Made by a program: the position numbers and the translations under genes | Notes under the pieces: model-generated | Databases searched by the model: none | The model's input: only the letters and a program-made list of their open reading frames with translations | What the model was told of the DNA's origin: nothing | Assembly (NCBI GenBank): GCA_030789695.1 | Contig: CM061142.1 | Coordinates: forward strand, 150,061,266 to 150,125,265 | Reading direction: 5' to 3' | DNA from: Scilla litardierei | Lineage: Eukaryota; Streptophyta; Magnoliopsida; Asparagales; Asparagaceae | Length of the DNA: 64,000 nt | In this document: positions 1 to 10,065 of the stretch, piece after piece | Numbering within the stretch: the first letter of the stretch is position 1 | How the letters are laid out: each line of letters opens with the position of its first letter

Positions 1-771
1 TTTCTGAGGCACAAATGATGGGGACCATTGTTAGTGCACGGGTACGAATCCAACTGGAGTATCCGCCTACCCGACCCATTTAGCATCCGCGACCCAGTAC
101 CCCCACATTCTTAGCGGGGTATCGCTGAGTCAGACGAATGGGTCATTCGACCGTTAGGCTGGCGTTGACATTTAGGGGAAAGTTAATGGAACCGAGTAAA
201 TGGGCAGCCGTTAACTCGAATCCCAGAGAAGATCATGCCCCAATCAATGAGGGACAATTACACATCATCAAGGGGGGATTACCTATAAATAGACCGAAGA
301 AGGAAGGTAAATGGGTGCCATTTTAAAAGGTACGAGGTCTAAGACATAGAACTCTATCTTCTCAGCCTACATTTCTTGTATACCCAGCTTGCGCCACCAG
401 TCTTGAGACGAAGCTCCGTGGGTCGATCTCAGCTGCACCAAGCTCCCTCCCTCTCTCTTAAGTTCCATACTAACTTACGCATCAGAGAGGATTTGGGTCG
501 AAACCCATATCCGACCCCCCTAACGAGTCCCTATAGTACAGATCGACGGTCATCATCCCACACTGAAGGTCAACGTCGAGCTTCCCATCCTCGAACGGTC
601 GATGCTACTATCGCTCCAAGGTCGATCGGATGTCTCACCAGCTCCAACTACCATCACTCGACCCTGGTTCTTCCAACCAAGGGTCCCATTCCAATTGCTA
701 ACAAGGCTCTGACTAAGCATCTCGAGTCTACGTCAGCTTGACAAATGTCTCGGTCAATTTTGGCTTTAACA
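1..771 (+). mobile_element. 3' part of an LTR from an element truncated by the window edge
   Basis: This looks like the right-hand LTR of a retrotransposon lying mostly to the left. It holds a good TATA box (TATAAATAG at 284-292) followed by a CT-rich leader, and it ends in AACA at 771. The next bases, GTCGG (772-776), begin sequence that matches the LTR of copia-3 at 43772 onward. So this element appears to have inserted into the copia-3 LTR, with GTCGG as the probable TSD; its left copy is off-window. The open frame at 376-741 has no recognisable domain and is probably chance. The family is not identified. Confidence 0.55.
284..292 (+). promoter_or_regulatory. LTR TATA box
   Basis: TATAAATAG lies in the LTR of the left-edge element and gives its orientation as plus. 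Confidence 0.6.
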
Positions 772-1097
772 GTCGGCCTCCCTCCTAGAGTATTCGATCG
801 TAATCTTCAAAAGCGATGATCCTTAGAACAATCTGCATGATGCTTATATATGGCGGCACCCCTTCAATCATATAAGCTGTTATGGAAAGCAACTAATTTA
901 GAAACCATGCAGATTTTCTCAGCCCGCAAATCTGGGAACCACTTAGGGCAAGTGATCCCGCAAAAATCTTCAGCAAATCTTGCAAACAATATTTGTGGGT
1001 TAATAACTTCGATTATATCTTTAGCAGATCTTGTAAACACCATTTGCGGGTAAATAACTTCCTATTTCATCTTCAGCAGATCTCATACGCACCAGCA
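772..1097 (-). repeat. copia-3 3' LTR, left segment
   Basis: This matches 43772-44097 closely, including the TATA region (842-852) and the repeated 'cttcagcagatcttg' block. It is interrupted at 1097 by copia-1 and continues at 11437. The first ~410 bp of this LTR should lie left of the element that ends at 771. Confidence 0.8.
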
Positions 1098-1443
1098 TGT
1101 TGGGATTTCATAATCCCATGATCTCTTTCCTATTCTATTACATATGATTTTGATGTGACAATTATTATTATTGCTACTCACTCTATCTATGCAGATATGC
1201 AGTTTCCTAATGTATCCACGCTTGGACAATAATCACTTGATAAGGAATCCCTGCACAAAGGCATTTCAACTACTCACATGAAGCTCAACATACATATCTA
1301 CGGAAATCTACGGACTGATGTATTTTTTTTTATTTATAGATTTCAGAGCCTTGAATATGAAATCCATCTAAGTCCTAGGTTCCTAATAACATATCCTAAA
1401 CATCCCTTTTCAGAAAAGTCAAAATTCACGTTTTTCTGTCCTG

Positions 1444-1607
1444 GTCGACTAAGACATTCATTAGTCGACTAAAAACTTTTTCTTCGAATTTTGACCTGAA
1501 AATTTCTAAGTTGTCTTCAGTCAACGTCAGAAAGTTACCGTTAAAATTTCAGTCAAAAATTCCAAGTTTGACTTTTTAGTCGACTAAGACTTTCTTTAGT
1601 CGACTAA
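1444..1607 (+). promoter_or_regulatory. two paired-palindrome modules in copia-1 U3
   Basis: GTCGACTAA occurs at 1444, 1464, 1579 and 1599, two pairs each with 20-bp spacing. Three of the four sites extend to the 12-bp palindrome TTAGTCGACTAA. They lie 115-280 bp upstream of the TATA box. The 3' LTR copies are at 10412/10432 and 10547/10567. Confidence 0.6.
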
Positions 1608-1720
1608 TGAAATTTTGCGTCCGTTTTTTCTGAAACTTTCCAGACCGTTTGTAAACGGTAGGAAACTCCTTTTCCCCCCATTTTCCCATTTCTGAACGGT
1701 AGGAAACTGCCCACAAATCC

Positions 1721-1729
1721 TATAAATAG
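1721..1729 (+). promoter_or_regulatory. copia-1 LTR TATA box
   Basis: TATAAATAG is identical in the 3' LTR at 10689-10697. Transcription probably starts about 30 bp downstream, near the CT-rich stretch. Confidence 0.75.
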
Positions 1730-2467
1730 AGGGGTAGACCCTCTCTTTTCTTCACACAACTTTCTTCTCTCTTTCTTACTAGAATTGTTGATTCTAAGCA
1801 ATCTTGCCTTAGTTGCTCTTTTCTTATTTGCAAGAAGAAATCCATAGATTTCTCTCTTCTTATAAGAACGGAAGAACTTCAAGATTCTTAATCATAGATC
1901 TTTTGGAAATTGAAGTTTTCTTCCTTGGAGCAATTTTGATCTTTTTCAACATCAATTTAGAAAGTTGTTTGTGTTCATAATTGAAGAAGATATCGATTGA
2001 TCTCTCTCTTCTTTTATGAACCAGAGAACTTCAAGTATTGTTCTTCATTTCATATCTTTTATATCTTGAAGTTCATCTTCTAACACCATCCTTGAATTTA
2101 ATTCTAATTTCATAACAAGGCTATAGGTGTTTTCCTATTTCTTATTTAACAGGTTTTGAATCTCTTTTGAGATTGTACAAAGTTTGGGACACGGGGAGTG
2201 TCGCCATTTTTGTAAGTTTGCGCTTGCGGGGCAAGTGGTTATAGTGGATTGAAAATCTCTACGGGGTAGAGGACTGGAGTAGGATCACAAGGATCCGAAC
2301 CAGGATAAATCTCTGTGTTTGCGATTGATTTAATTTTCCGCACTTGTCATTTTATTTTCATTGCCATCTTTGCAAATATTACTAACATCTTATTTGCAAC
2401 ATTTTTTAATATACACTATTCACCCCCCCCTCTAGTGTATTTGATCCTTACATGCTAGAATTTCATT

Positions 2468-2479
2468 TGGTATCAGAGC
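2468..2479 (+). other. copia-1 primer-binding site (tRNA-iMet)
   Basis: TGGTATCAGAGC starts two bases after the 5' LTR. It is the standard plant primer-binding site complementary to the 3' end of initiator tRNA-Met. Confidence 0.9.
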
Positions 2480-2488
2480 AAGGCTAAG

Positions 2489-3427
2489 ATGGCAGCAAGT
2501 TCCTCAACATCAAACATGAACGCCGTTCCACACAACTACAATCAGCATCCTGAAGGGCACTCTCAAACTCGTCCTCCTCTATTTGATGGTTCAAATTACT
2601 CATATTGGAAAATACGAATGGAGATTCATCTCCAAAGTATGAATTATGAGATTTGGGACATCGTAGAGACAGGATACACAAAGCCAGAAACACCTGTTGC
2701 TGATTGGACCACCAACGACAAAACTGCAAAGACCAACAACTCAAAGGCCATGAATGCTTTATTCTGTGCCATGGATAAACATGAGTTTAATCGAGTATCT
2801 CAGGCTAAAAGTGCTAAAGAGATTTGGCATATACTCGAGGTAACTCATGAAGGAACCAATAAAGTGAAGGAAACCAAGATCGCCTCTTTGGTTCATAAGT
2901 ATGAGTTGTTCAAAATGCAAGACAAAGAGACGATTGGAGAAATGAACACCAGGTTCACTAACATTATTAATTCTCTTAATGCTCTTGGAAAAGTTTATAC
3001 TTCTCTTGATCAGGTACGCAATATTCTTAAAGTACTCTCCCCAGAATGGCGTCCAAAGATCACTGCTATTGAGGAAGCCAATGATCTTTCCACCTTATCA
3101 ATGGAAGATCTAATTGGTAACCTAATGGCACATGAAGTTACATTGCAAGATGCGAAAGAAGAATCAAATCAGAAGAAGAAAGTACTCGCCTTCAACACAA
3201 CATCTGATAATGAAGATTCAGATGATGACATGGCATTCTTTGCAAAGAACTTCAGAAAGTTCTTCCAAAAAGGTAAGTATAATAATAAGTTTAAAAATAC
3301 TGATTCTTCTCTTTGCTTTAATTGTAATAAGCCAGGACATATGAAGAAAGATTGTCCACTTCTCAAAGCAAAGTTCAAAATTTCCAACAACGATCAATCC
3401 AGAAGAGAAAGGAGGTTTGTAAGATGA
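2489..3427 (+). CDS. gag: copia-1 gag (capsid/nucleocapsid), N-terminal ORF
   Basis: 312 residues from the first ATG after the primer-binding site. The UBN2-type copia gag core spans about residues 28-215 (motifs YSYWKIRMEIHL, EVTHEGTNKVKETK, YELFKMQDKETI). An acidic stretch follows at about 239-246. A canonical CCHC zinc knuckle C276-x2-C279-x4-H284-x4-C289 lies near the C terminus. Gag packages element RNA into cytoplasmic virus-like particles. The frame stops at TGA 3425-3427, and gag-like sequence goes on in a different frame (3352-4248). Either a programmed frameshift joins them or an indel has broken gag; the sequence alone does not decide. The lineage resembles Opie/SIRE. Confidence 0.9.
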   Translation: MAASSSTSNMNAVPHNYNQHPEGHSQTRPPLFDGSNYSYWKIRMEIHLQSMNYEIWDIVETGYTKPETPVADWTTNDKTAKTNNSKAMNALFCAMDKHEFNRVSQAKSAKEIWHILEVTHEGTNKVKETKIASLVHKYELFKMQDKETIGEMNTRFTNIINSLNALGKVYTSLDQVRNILKVLSPEWRPKITAIEEANDLSTLSMEDLIGNLMAHEVTLQDAKEESNQKKKVLAFNTTSDNEDSDDDMAFFAKNFRKFFQKGKYNNKFKNTDSSLCFNCNKPGHMKKDCPLLKAKFKISNNDQSRRERRFVR

Positions 3428-4248
3428 AGAAAGCATTTGCAGCAACTTGGGATGAATCTTCAGATGATGAAGATGACAATAATGAAAATGGCAATATGTG
3501 TTTTATGGCACAAGATGAAGAAGAAGAGGTAAGTTCCTTTAATAATGAAGAATTATTAGAAGCATTAAAAGATCTTTATTCTCGTTTCAAAAAGTTGAAT
3601 AATCAACATAAACCTTTGAAACAGAATAATGATAATCTCCTTATTAAATATCATGCATTATCTTCTTCTAAGAACACTACACCAAATTCCATACATATTG
3701 AGAATACATCTTCTCAAGGTTTGGATCTTAGTAAAGAGAATGAAATTCTCAAAACTAAGAATGTTGAATTGCATACACAAATATCTGAAATGGATAAAAA
3801 TATTTCATCACTAAAGATGAAATACGATAAAATGTCTTCCAATGTTAATAAATTTAACAAAGGAAAGACAAATCTCGATGAATTGCTTAAAATTCAATAT
3901 CCAGCAAATCATAGACAAGGATTGGGATATTCTCATAAGGATGCACCCAAATCTTGTATCACTTCTTCCTCTTGTGGAAAAACAACTTTTGTTAAACCAC
4001 AAAAGAAGAATCACGCATACATTTACACGAAGAAAGTAAACACTTCTACTTCGTCTACACAAAGAAATGTTACTAACATTTCAAAAACAATTCCTAGGAA
4101 ACCTTCTACAAATAGTATATGGGTTCCTAAGGATTCTTGTTTAAAAGATAGGAATAATTATATTTCTACTTACATGCATTCTATTGTTCATTCCAATGAT
4201 TATATTAGAAAGCCAAATTCCACTTGGGTTTGGATTCCAAAGATCTAA
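3352..4248 (+). CDS. copia-1 gag C-terminal / gag-pol linker ORF, shifted frame
   Basis: 298 residues open in frame 1, while gag and pol are in frame 2. The useful part starts near 3424 (KKAFAATWDESSDDEDD), a known SIRE-type gag tail. It continues with an acidic DEEEEV block, a Lys/Leu/Asn-rich likely coiled coil (about residues 60-170), the motif GLGYSHKDAPKS, and repeats ending in WVPK or WIPK. SIRE-type polyproteins normally carry this between zinc knuckle and protease. It overlaps gag by 76 bp and ends 76 bp before the pol frame opens. This ORF probably has no start of its own and would need frameshifts at both ends, or it is broken in this copy. Confidence 0.6.
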   Translation: MSTSQSKVQNFQQRSIQKRKEVCKMKKAFAATWDESSDDEDDNNENGNMCFMAQDEEEEVSSFNNEELLEALKDLYSRFKKLNNQHKPLKQNNDNLLIKYHALSSSKNTTPNSIHIENTSSQGLDLSKENEILKTKNVELHTQISEMDKNISSLKMKYDKMSSNVNKFNKGKTNLDELLKIQYPANHRQGLGYSHKDAPKSCITSSSCGKTTFVKPQKKNHAYIYTKKVNTSTSSTQRNVTNISKTIPRKPSTNSIWVPKDSCLKDRNNYISTYMHSIVHSNDYIRKPNSTWVWIPKI

Positions 4249-4324
4249 TCTCATGGACCCTCATTCAAAGGGTACCAATGCTTAATGTTTTATCTTTCAG
4301 GTACCCAAAAAGGAAAGATGGATT

Positions 4325-7300
4325 TTGGACAGTGGATGTTCAAAACATATGACGGGAAATATCAACTTACTTTCTAACATTATATATAAAGATGGAGGCA
4401 CCGTTACCTTTGGTGACAACAAAAAGGGCAAAATCATAGGCACTGGAACAGTTGGAAATGCAAATCAGCCTATCATTGAAAATGTTCACCTGGTTGACGG
4501 TTTGAAACACAACTTACTTTCCATTAGTCAATTATGCGATAAAAATTACAAAGTAGTTTTTGAACAAAATGATTGCATCATTTACAATTCTGATATGTCA
4601 TCCGTTTTATTCCGTGGTAAGCGTAAGCATAACATTTATATCTTATGCATGTCTATTACTACTCTCAATCATTGTTTAATGATTACTTCTGATGAAACAT
4701 TACTTTGGCATAAACGTTTTGGACACACAAATTTCAAAAATCTTGCACATATTTCAAAACACAAATTAGTAAATGGAATGCCAAATATTTCCTTCAAACA
4801 CAAATATTTTTGTGATGCTTGTCAACAAGGAAAAATGCATAAATCGTCTTTTAAATCAAAGGTTATTATCTCAACAAAGAGACCATTAGAACTTCTACAC
4901 TTAGATTTGTTTGGTCCTTCAAGAGTAGCCTCTTTGAATAGAAGTAGATATGCATTTGTCATTGTTGATGATTATTCTAGATATACTTGGGTTATATTCT
5001 TACAAAATAAGAATGATGCTTTTGAAGAATTTTCAATATTTTGTAAAAAGATACAAAAGATCAAATCCTCTAACATTGTCACTATTCGTAGTGATCATGG
5101 GGGAGAATTTGAAAATGATTCTTTTACCAAGTTTTGTAATGAAAATGGCATTACACATAATTTTTCTTTTCCTCGTACCCCTCAACAAAATGGAGTAGTT
5201 GAAAGGAAAAATAGAACTTTACAAGAATGTGCTAGAACAATGCTTTGTGATAGTAATCTACCAAAATATTTTTGGTCAGAAGCTGTTGCAACTGCCTGCT
5301 ACATTATGAATAAAGTTATTATAAGGCCATTGCTTAATAAAACTTGTTTTGAATTATTCTTTGATCGCATTCCTCGTGTATCGTATTTTAAAGTGTTTGG
5401 ATGTGAATGTTTCATTCTAAATACTAAAGATGCTCTTGATAAATTTGATTCTAAATCTGATGAAGGTATTTTTGTTGGATATTCAACACGTAGCAAAGCC
5501 TACAGAGTATTTAACAAAAGAACTTCAACAGTTGAAGAATCTTTACATGTCACATTTGATGAAAATCCTTCATCTATTTCTCCCATCATCATTGATGATG
5601 AAGAGAACATATTACCTTTATCTAATTCTTTAGATAATATTAAATTTGATGAAATTGATGCTACTAAACCCTCTGTTGAGTCTATTTCAGATAATGCAGA
5701 TCTTCCTAAGGCATTTGCACAAGTTCCAAACCATCCATCAGAATTGATCATTGGAGATATCACAGATGGAGTAAGAACTCGACGTCAAATAGAACAAATG
5801 GCGCATTGTGCTTTCCTCTCATCCATTGAACCAAAGAACATCAATGAAGCATGCAAAGACAGTTCTTGGATCATTGCTATGCAGGAAGAACTCAATCAAT
5901 TTCAGAGAAATGATGTTTGGGAATTAGTTCCCAGACCAACAGATCATTCAATTATTGGTACCAAGTGGGTATTCAAAAATAAATTGGATGAATCTGGTCA
6001 GGTAATTAGGAACAAGGCACGATTGGTTGCACAAGGTTATAATCAAGAAGAATGTATTGATTATGATGAAACCTATGCACCAGTTGCTCGTCTTGAATCT
6101 ATTAGGATGCTTTTATCATTTGCATGCTTTAAAGATTTTAAACTATTTCAAATGGATGTCAAAAGTGCTTTTTTAAATGGTTTTCTTAAGGAGGAAGTTT
6201 ATGTTGAACAACCTCCTGGTTTTATTCATGAAAATTTAGAAAATCATGTTTTTAAATTGAAGAAAGCTTTATATGGTCTTAAACAAGCACCTCGTGCTTG
6301 GTATGAAAGAATTAAAAGTTATCTTTTAAATTCTGGTTATTCTATTGGTAAAATTGATTCAACTTTGTTTATTAAAAATATAAAATCTGACATCATTATC
6401 ATTCAAATATATGTTGACGATATTATTTTTGGTTCTACTAATGAAACTCTTTGTTTAGAATTTTCTAAGATCATGCAGAAGGAATTTGAAATGAGTCATA
6501 TGGGCGAACTCAACTACTTCCTTGGACTTCAAATCAAACAAATGAAGGAAGGTATCTTCATCCATCAATCAAAGTATTCCAAAGAACTCATCAAGCGTTT
6601 TGGTTTAGCAACTTCTGCTGATAAACATACTCCAATGAGTACATCTACATCACTAGACAAAGATTTAAATGGTAAGAGTGTTGATCAACGTCTTTACAGA
6701 GGTATGATTGGCTCTTTACTTTATCTAACTGCTAGTAGACCAGATATTATGTTTTCAGTATGCTTGTGTGCACGTTTTCAGGCAGATCCAAAGATGTCAC
6801 ATCTTACTGCCGTAAAACGAACTATTAGATATATTAAACACACATCTGATTTTGGTTTATTTTATCCTAAATCAAGCACATTTGATTTATTATCTTATAG
6901 TGACGCAGATTTTGCTGGTTGCAAATCAGACCGAAAAAGTACCAGTGGTACATGTCATTTTCTTGGACATGCTTTGGTTTCATGGTTTAGCAAAAAGCAA
7001 AATTCTGTTTCGTTATCTACCACAGAGGCAGAATATATTGCCGCTGGGTTAGCATGTGCACAAATATTATGGATGAAACAAACTATCTCAGATTATGGTA
7101 TTGAGTGTTCCACATGTCCTATAATGTGTGATAACACTAGTGCGATTAATTTGTCTAAGAATCCAGTTCATCATTCACGCACTAAGCATATAGATGTCCG
7201 TCATCACTTTTTAGATGATCATGTACAAAAAGGGGATATAGTTTTGAAATTCATTTCCACTGAACATCAGATTGCCGATATCTTAACTAAGCCTTTGAAA

Positions 7301-7366
7301 GAGGAATCTTTCATTAAACTTAGAAGAGATTTGGGCATTATTAGTGAATCTGAATTTATCATATGA
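4325..7366 (+). CDS. pol: copia-1 pol: protease, integrase, reverse transcriptase, RNase H
   Basis: 1013 residues with all catalytic parts. The protease motif [11 protein letters not shown] is at the very start; the frame opens just after TAA 4283-4285, so 4325 (a TTG) is only the first position shown and not a real start. GAG-pre-integrase (HKRFGH...CDACQQGK) spans about 129-170. Integrase has D194, D257 and E293, a D-x62-D-x35-E arrangement. Reverse transcriptase runs about 545-780 with YVDD at 696-699. RNase H has SDAD (D860) and TTEAEY, followed by the C-terminal [11 protein letters not shown]. There is no internal stop. Order and motifs are diagnostic of Ty1/copia. It copies element RNA into cDNA and inserts it in the nucleus. 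The missing N-terminal link to gag is the only visible defect. Confidence 0.95.
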   Translation: MDSGCSKHMTGNINLLSNIIYKDGGTVTFGDNKKGKIIGTGTVGNANQPIIENVHLVDGLKHNLLSISQLCDKNYKVVFEQNDCIIYNSDMSSVLFRGKRKHNIYILCMSITTLNHCLMITSDETLLWHKRFGHTNFKNLAHISKHKLVNGMPNISFKHKYFCDACQQGKMHKSSFKSKVIISTKRPLELLHLDLFGPSRVASLNRSRYAFVIVDDYSRYTWVIFLQNKNDAFEEFSIFCKKIQKIKSSNIVTIRSDHGGEFENDSFTKFCNENGITHNFSFPRTPQQNGVVERKNRTLQECARTMLCDSNLPKYFWSEAVATACYIMNKVIIRPLLNKTCFELFFDRIPRVSYFKVFGCECFILNTKDALDKFDSKSDEGIFVGYSTRSKAYRVFNKRTSTVEESLHVTFDENPSSISPIIIDDEENILPLSNSLDNIKFDEIDATKPSVESISDNADLPKAFAQVPNHPSELIIGDITDGVRTRRQIEQMAHCAFLSSIEPKNINEACKDSSWIIAMQEELNQFQRNDVWELVPRPTDHSIIGTKWVFKNKLDESGQVIRNKARLVAQGYNQEECIDYDETYAPVARLESIRMLLSFACFKDFKLFQMDVKSAFLNGFLKEEVYVEQPPGFIHENLENHVFKLKKALYGLKQAPRAWYERIKSYLLNSGYSIGKIDSTLFIKNIKSDIIIIQIYVDDIIFGSTNETLCLEFSKIMQKEFEMSHMGELNYFLGLQIKQMKEGIFIHQSKYSKELIKRFGLATSADKHTPMSTSTSLDKDLNGKSVDQRLYRGMIGSLLYLTASRPDIMFSVCLCARFQADPKMSHLTAVKRTIRYIKHTSDFGLFYPKSSTFDLLSYSDADFAGCKSDRKSTSGTCHFLGHALVSWFSKKQNSVSLSTTEAEYIAAGLACAQILWMKQTISDYGIECSTCPIMCDNTSAINLSKNPVHHSRTKHIDVRHHFLDDHVQKGDIVLKFISTEHQIADILTKPLKEESFIKLRRDLGIISESEFII

Positions 7367-8266
7367 TGTTTTCCAATTTTAGTGAATTTCTGGAATTTTC
7401 TTATAATTTTTTAAATAATAAATTTTCTTAGTCGACTAACGTTTTGTTTAATCGACTAATATATCCAGATTTTTTTTGTGTTACTTAAGCATTCGGTTTG
7501 TCTTTTCTACTATGAGATTTAATTTCAAAAATTAAATTTTTTTTCTTACCATGCACTGACATACGGACTCTTTGGCTTCTTGTTGGCCGCCTCTCTTGTC
7601 TTGGAAACCACAAATGGCTTTCTTTATTTCACCTTGGAAATTGGCTTTTACACTTTTCTTTTCCAATGCACTCTAGGCCATGTGTCATGTTCTTATTCGG
7701 CCATCACTTTGCCTTGAGATTCGAAAATCATCATCCCTTGGAATGGGAACCCGTATTTATTCTATCTTGAAGTTTGTATTTTTTTTAAATTGTTTTTTTT
7801 ATTCTTGGAAAGTGTCTTTCAACAACTCCATTCAATGCTTTGACCGACCTCTCTTTATTTAGCCTACCCACTACCGTCCTTTCATCTCTTATTATTAATT
7901 GTTTTCAAATTTTTTATTATTATTATTTATTTTTTTTATATCCGAACGGTTGCGCATAAGATTTTATTTCGGTTGCCTTAGTCGACTAACATAAATCTCA
8001 GCCGACTAACTCCGTTTTTTAAACCGTTTACGATCTAACTTCCATCTTTTCGCGTTTTAGTTTCGTCTTCCTCCCGCCTCTTCACATTTTTTTGAAAACT
8101 TTTCAGTTCTAACTCACCCATTCAGTTTCTCAAACTGCTCACGAACTGATCATGGCACCCATTCACTTGAATAACTACTCCCTCTTTTGACTATTTATTT
8201 TCGGAAATTTCCTTTCATTTCTTTTATCTCAACCGAACCCTCTCTTCATCCTCCTCTTCTTCTCCG
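7367..8266 (+). other. copia-1 pol-to-third-ORF spacer with two paired-palindrome modules
   Basis: An AT-rich non-coding 900 bp. Paired sites are GTCGACTAA 7431 / ATCGACTAA 7451 and GTCGACTAA 7981 / GCCGACTAA 8001, both at 20-bp spacing. After the second pair comes 'ccgttttttaaaccgtttac', which resembles the LTR stretch after its second pair (about 1620-1660). This suggests a U3-like control region ahead of the third ORF. I see no strong TATA box near the ATG; a weak 'tttatatcc' lies at about 7936. Confidence 0.55.
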
Positions 8267-9502
8267 ATGGCTCTTCCTCAATTCCGTGATGCTGCGGCCG
8301 AAAAACGCTTCCAAGCCTCCGCAAAAGCAAAATTTCATCCTGAACGCTTCATCGACTACAGTGCTCTTGCCTCCTTTAACATTCTTTCCATCCTATCCGC
8401 CGCCGGCCTTGAGAAGATCTGGGCACTCGGGAACAAGGAACCATACTACCCTCTTCTCGTCCGCGAGTTCTACGCCAATCTCGAGCCATGCGTGATTGGT
8501 CGTGATACTCACATTCTCTCCCGTGTCAAGAACCTCCCGATTTGTCTCACTCTTCGTCGGATCTGTGAGTTGATTGATCTTCCTCCCCATTTCTCAGGTT
8601 CTCTCAATTTTACAATGACCGCTCCCCACATCCTAGCAAAAATCGCAACCCCTTGGGTCCATAAACTATCTGCTGTTCATTTCCACCCCCCCGCTCGCAT
8701 TATCCTTAAGGTTATAGTTTCTAATCTTATGCCAAAAGGCGGCTCCTTTAATTATCTTTCCAACGAATTAGAGCATTGCCTTTATGCGGTGATGGGCGGT
8801 TTACCTATTAACTGTGGCTTTGTGATTTTGCAATCCCTTCTTCGACCGGTTCAAACACATATTTATCATCCTTCGTTTATCACTTTGGTGCTTAAGATGT
8901 TTTGCGTTCCACTAGACGGTGAACTCGCTGTTTCAAATCCTTATAATATCAACATCATCACCGTGCACAATATGCATTTGGATCTTCCCGACCCTGAGGA
9001 ATCCGATGTGGCCAACAGTGATGATGATGATGCTGACGAAGATCCCGAAGAAGACCCCGTCGAAGACCCCATCTCAGCCGATCCCGACTATACTCCGACC
9101 CAAACCACTTACATTCCCTCCTCTATGCCGAGTTCATCCCGTGGTTTCCGTCGTTTTGTTAAGAAACAATGTGTCCACAAGTGTTTTCCCGAGTGTCGCA
9201 CCAATCCTCGGTCATGTCCCTTACAGACCCCCCGGACTTCTTCCACTCCTCGCCAAACCAACCTGTCTGTTCTGTCCGGCCTTAGGGAGGATGTTCGGTC
9301 TCTTACCGATACGGTTGCTACTGGATTTAAGGAATTTCGGTCAGCCTTGACTGAGCAGGCACGCGTGCTCGATCAAGTTCAGCTTAACCAGAGTAAACTC
9401 GTCTCCTCACTTGAGGCCCTCAATATCGTTGCCCTTGAAGAAACTCCTCGTCGCAAGAGTGCTCGTACCTCCCAGCCCTTTGGATCCCCTTCCAGCCGTT
9501 AG
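8267..9502 (+). CDS. copia-1 third ORF after pol (env-like position; plant transposon-protein domain)
   Basis: 411 residues from an ATG in good context. The N-terminal half (about 1-240) has motifs such as YYPLLVREFYANLEP and NLPICLTLRRICELIDLP. These resemble the 'putative plant transposon protein' domain found as an extra ORF in several plant retrotransposons. An acidic run (about 245-272, DDDDADEDPEEDP) follows, then a Ser/Pro-rich linker, a likely coiled coil (about 340-388) and a basic tail. I see no signal peptide and no convincing membrane anchor, so a viral envelope role is not supported despite the position. The frame is open over 1.2 kb in a young element, which suggests selection. 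Function unknown. Confidence 0.75.
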   Translation: MALPQFRDAAAEKRFQASAKAKFHPERFIDYSALASFNILSILSAAGLEKIWALGNKEPYYPLLVREFYANLEPCVIGRDTHILSRVKNLPICLTLRRICELIDLPPHFSGSLNFTMTAPHILAKIATPWVHKLSAVHFHPPARIILKVIVSNLMPKGGSFNYLSNELEHCLYAVMGGLPINCGFVILQSLLRPVQTHIYHPSFITLVLKMFCVPLDGELAVSNPYNINIITVHNMHLDLPDPEESDVANSDDDDADEDPEEDPVEDPISADPDYTPTQTTYIPSSMPSSSRGFRRFVKKQCVHKCFPECRTNPRSCPLQTPRTSSTPRQTNLSVLSGLREDVRSLTDTVATGFKEFRSALTEQARVLDQVQLNQSKLVSSLEALNIVALEETPRRKSARTSQPFGSPSSR

Positions 9503-10065
9503 ATTGTGGCGATAGTTGCCTCCGTTGTGTTGTTTAATCTATTTTGGTTTGCTAATGTCCGATACTAGGTCGTATGCAGTTGTGCTGATGATCTTTTGCT
9601 GTTGCGAAATGTTTTTTATGTGTTTTGTATTCGGCCATAGGGCCTTAGTCATGGGTATGTGGCTGTATGTTTGTTATCCTTCCTAAAAGTGTTCTGTTAG
9701 TAAAATCTGTTTGGTTATGTTATGTGACATTTTTTCGTTGTCTGTTCTGTTTTGTGTTATTCTTTCACTTAGTCAACTAACTAGTTCTTTAATCGACTAA
9801 CATAATTTTTACCCCATCTTTTTGTCAATGACAAAGGGGGAGAATATGTAGGCAACTTTTAAGGGGGAGCATACATATTTGTCATCATATCCTAAGAAAA
9901 TTGGTACACCAATTCTATGACACTTCATTTTTTTTAATATGACATATGATATATACATGTGGTCATCTTATAACTGAGTCTCACATATGATATGATATCT
10001 GCATATAACTGAGTATGACACTTCATTTTTTTATAAATATTTGTCATCATCAAAAAGGGGGAGAA
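9503..10065 (+). other. copia-1 3' untranslated region with PPT and a paired-palindrome module
   Basis: Non-coding. Paired sites GTCAACTAA 9772 and ATCGACTAA 9792 are 20 bp apart. Three purine runs of the AAGGGGGAG type occur at about 9833, 9861 and 10052. The last (10052-10065) touches the 3' LTR and is the polypurine tract; the earlier two look like repeated or decoy tracts. A short direct repeat ('gacacttcatttttt', about 9919 and 10017) lies between them. Confidence 0.7.

Larger units (their letters stand above)
1098..2465 (+). repeat. copia-1 5' LTR
   Basis: It begins TGTTGGGATTTC and ends GCTAGAATTTCA. U3 holds two pairs of GTCGACTAA sites (1444/1464 and 1579/1599), then TATAAATAG at 1721. 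The transcribed part is rich in TTCTTC. It matches 10066-11431. Confidence 0.95.

Noticed and set aside
376..741. 121-residue frame near the left edge.
   Set aside because: It lies in the transcribed part of an LTR downstream of its TATA box and shows no protein features.
4262..4300. A tiny intron joining the copia-1 linker ORF to pol.
   Set aside because: The acceptor-like site is good, but an intron of about 36 bp is too short for plants and no convincing donor lies further up; kept only as a note in the frame finding.
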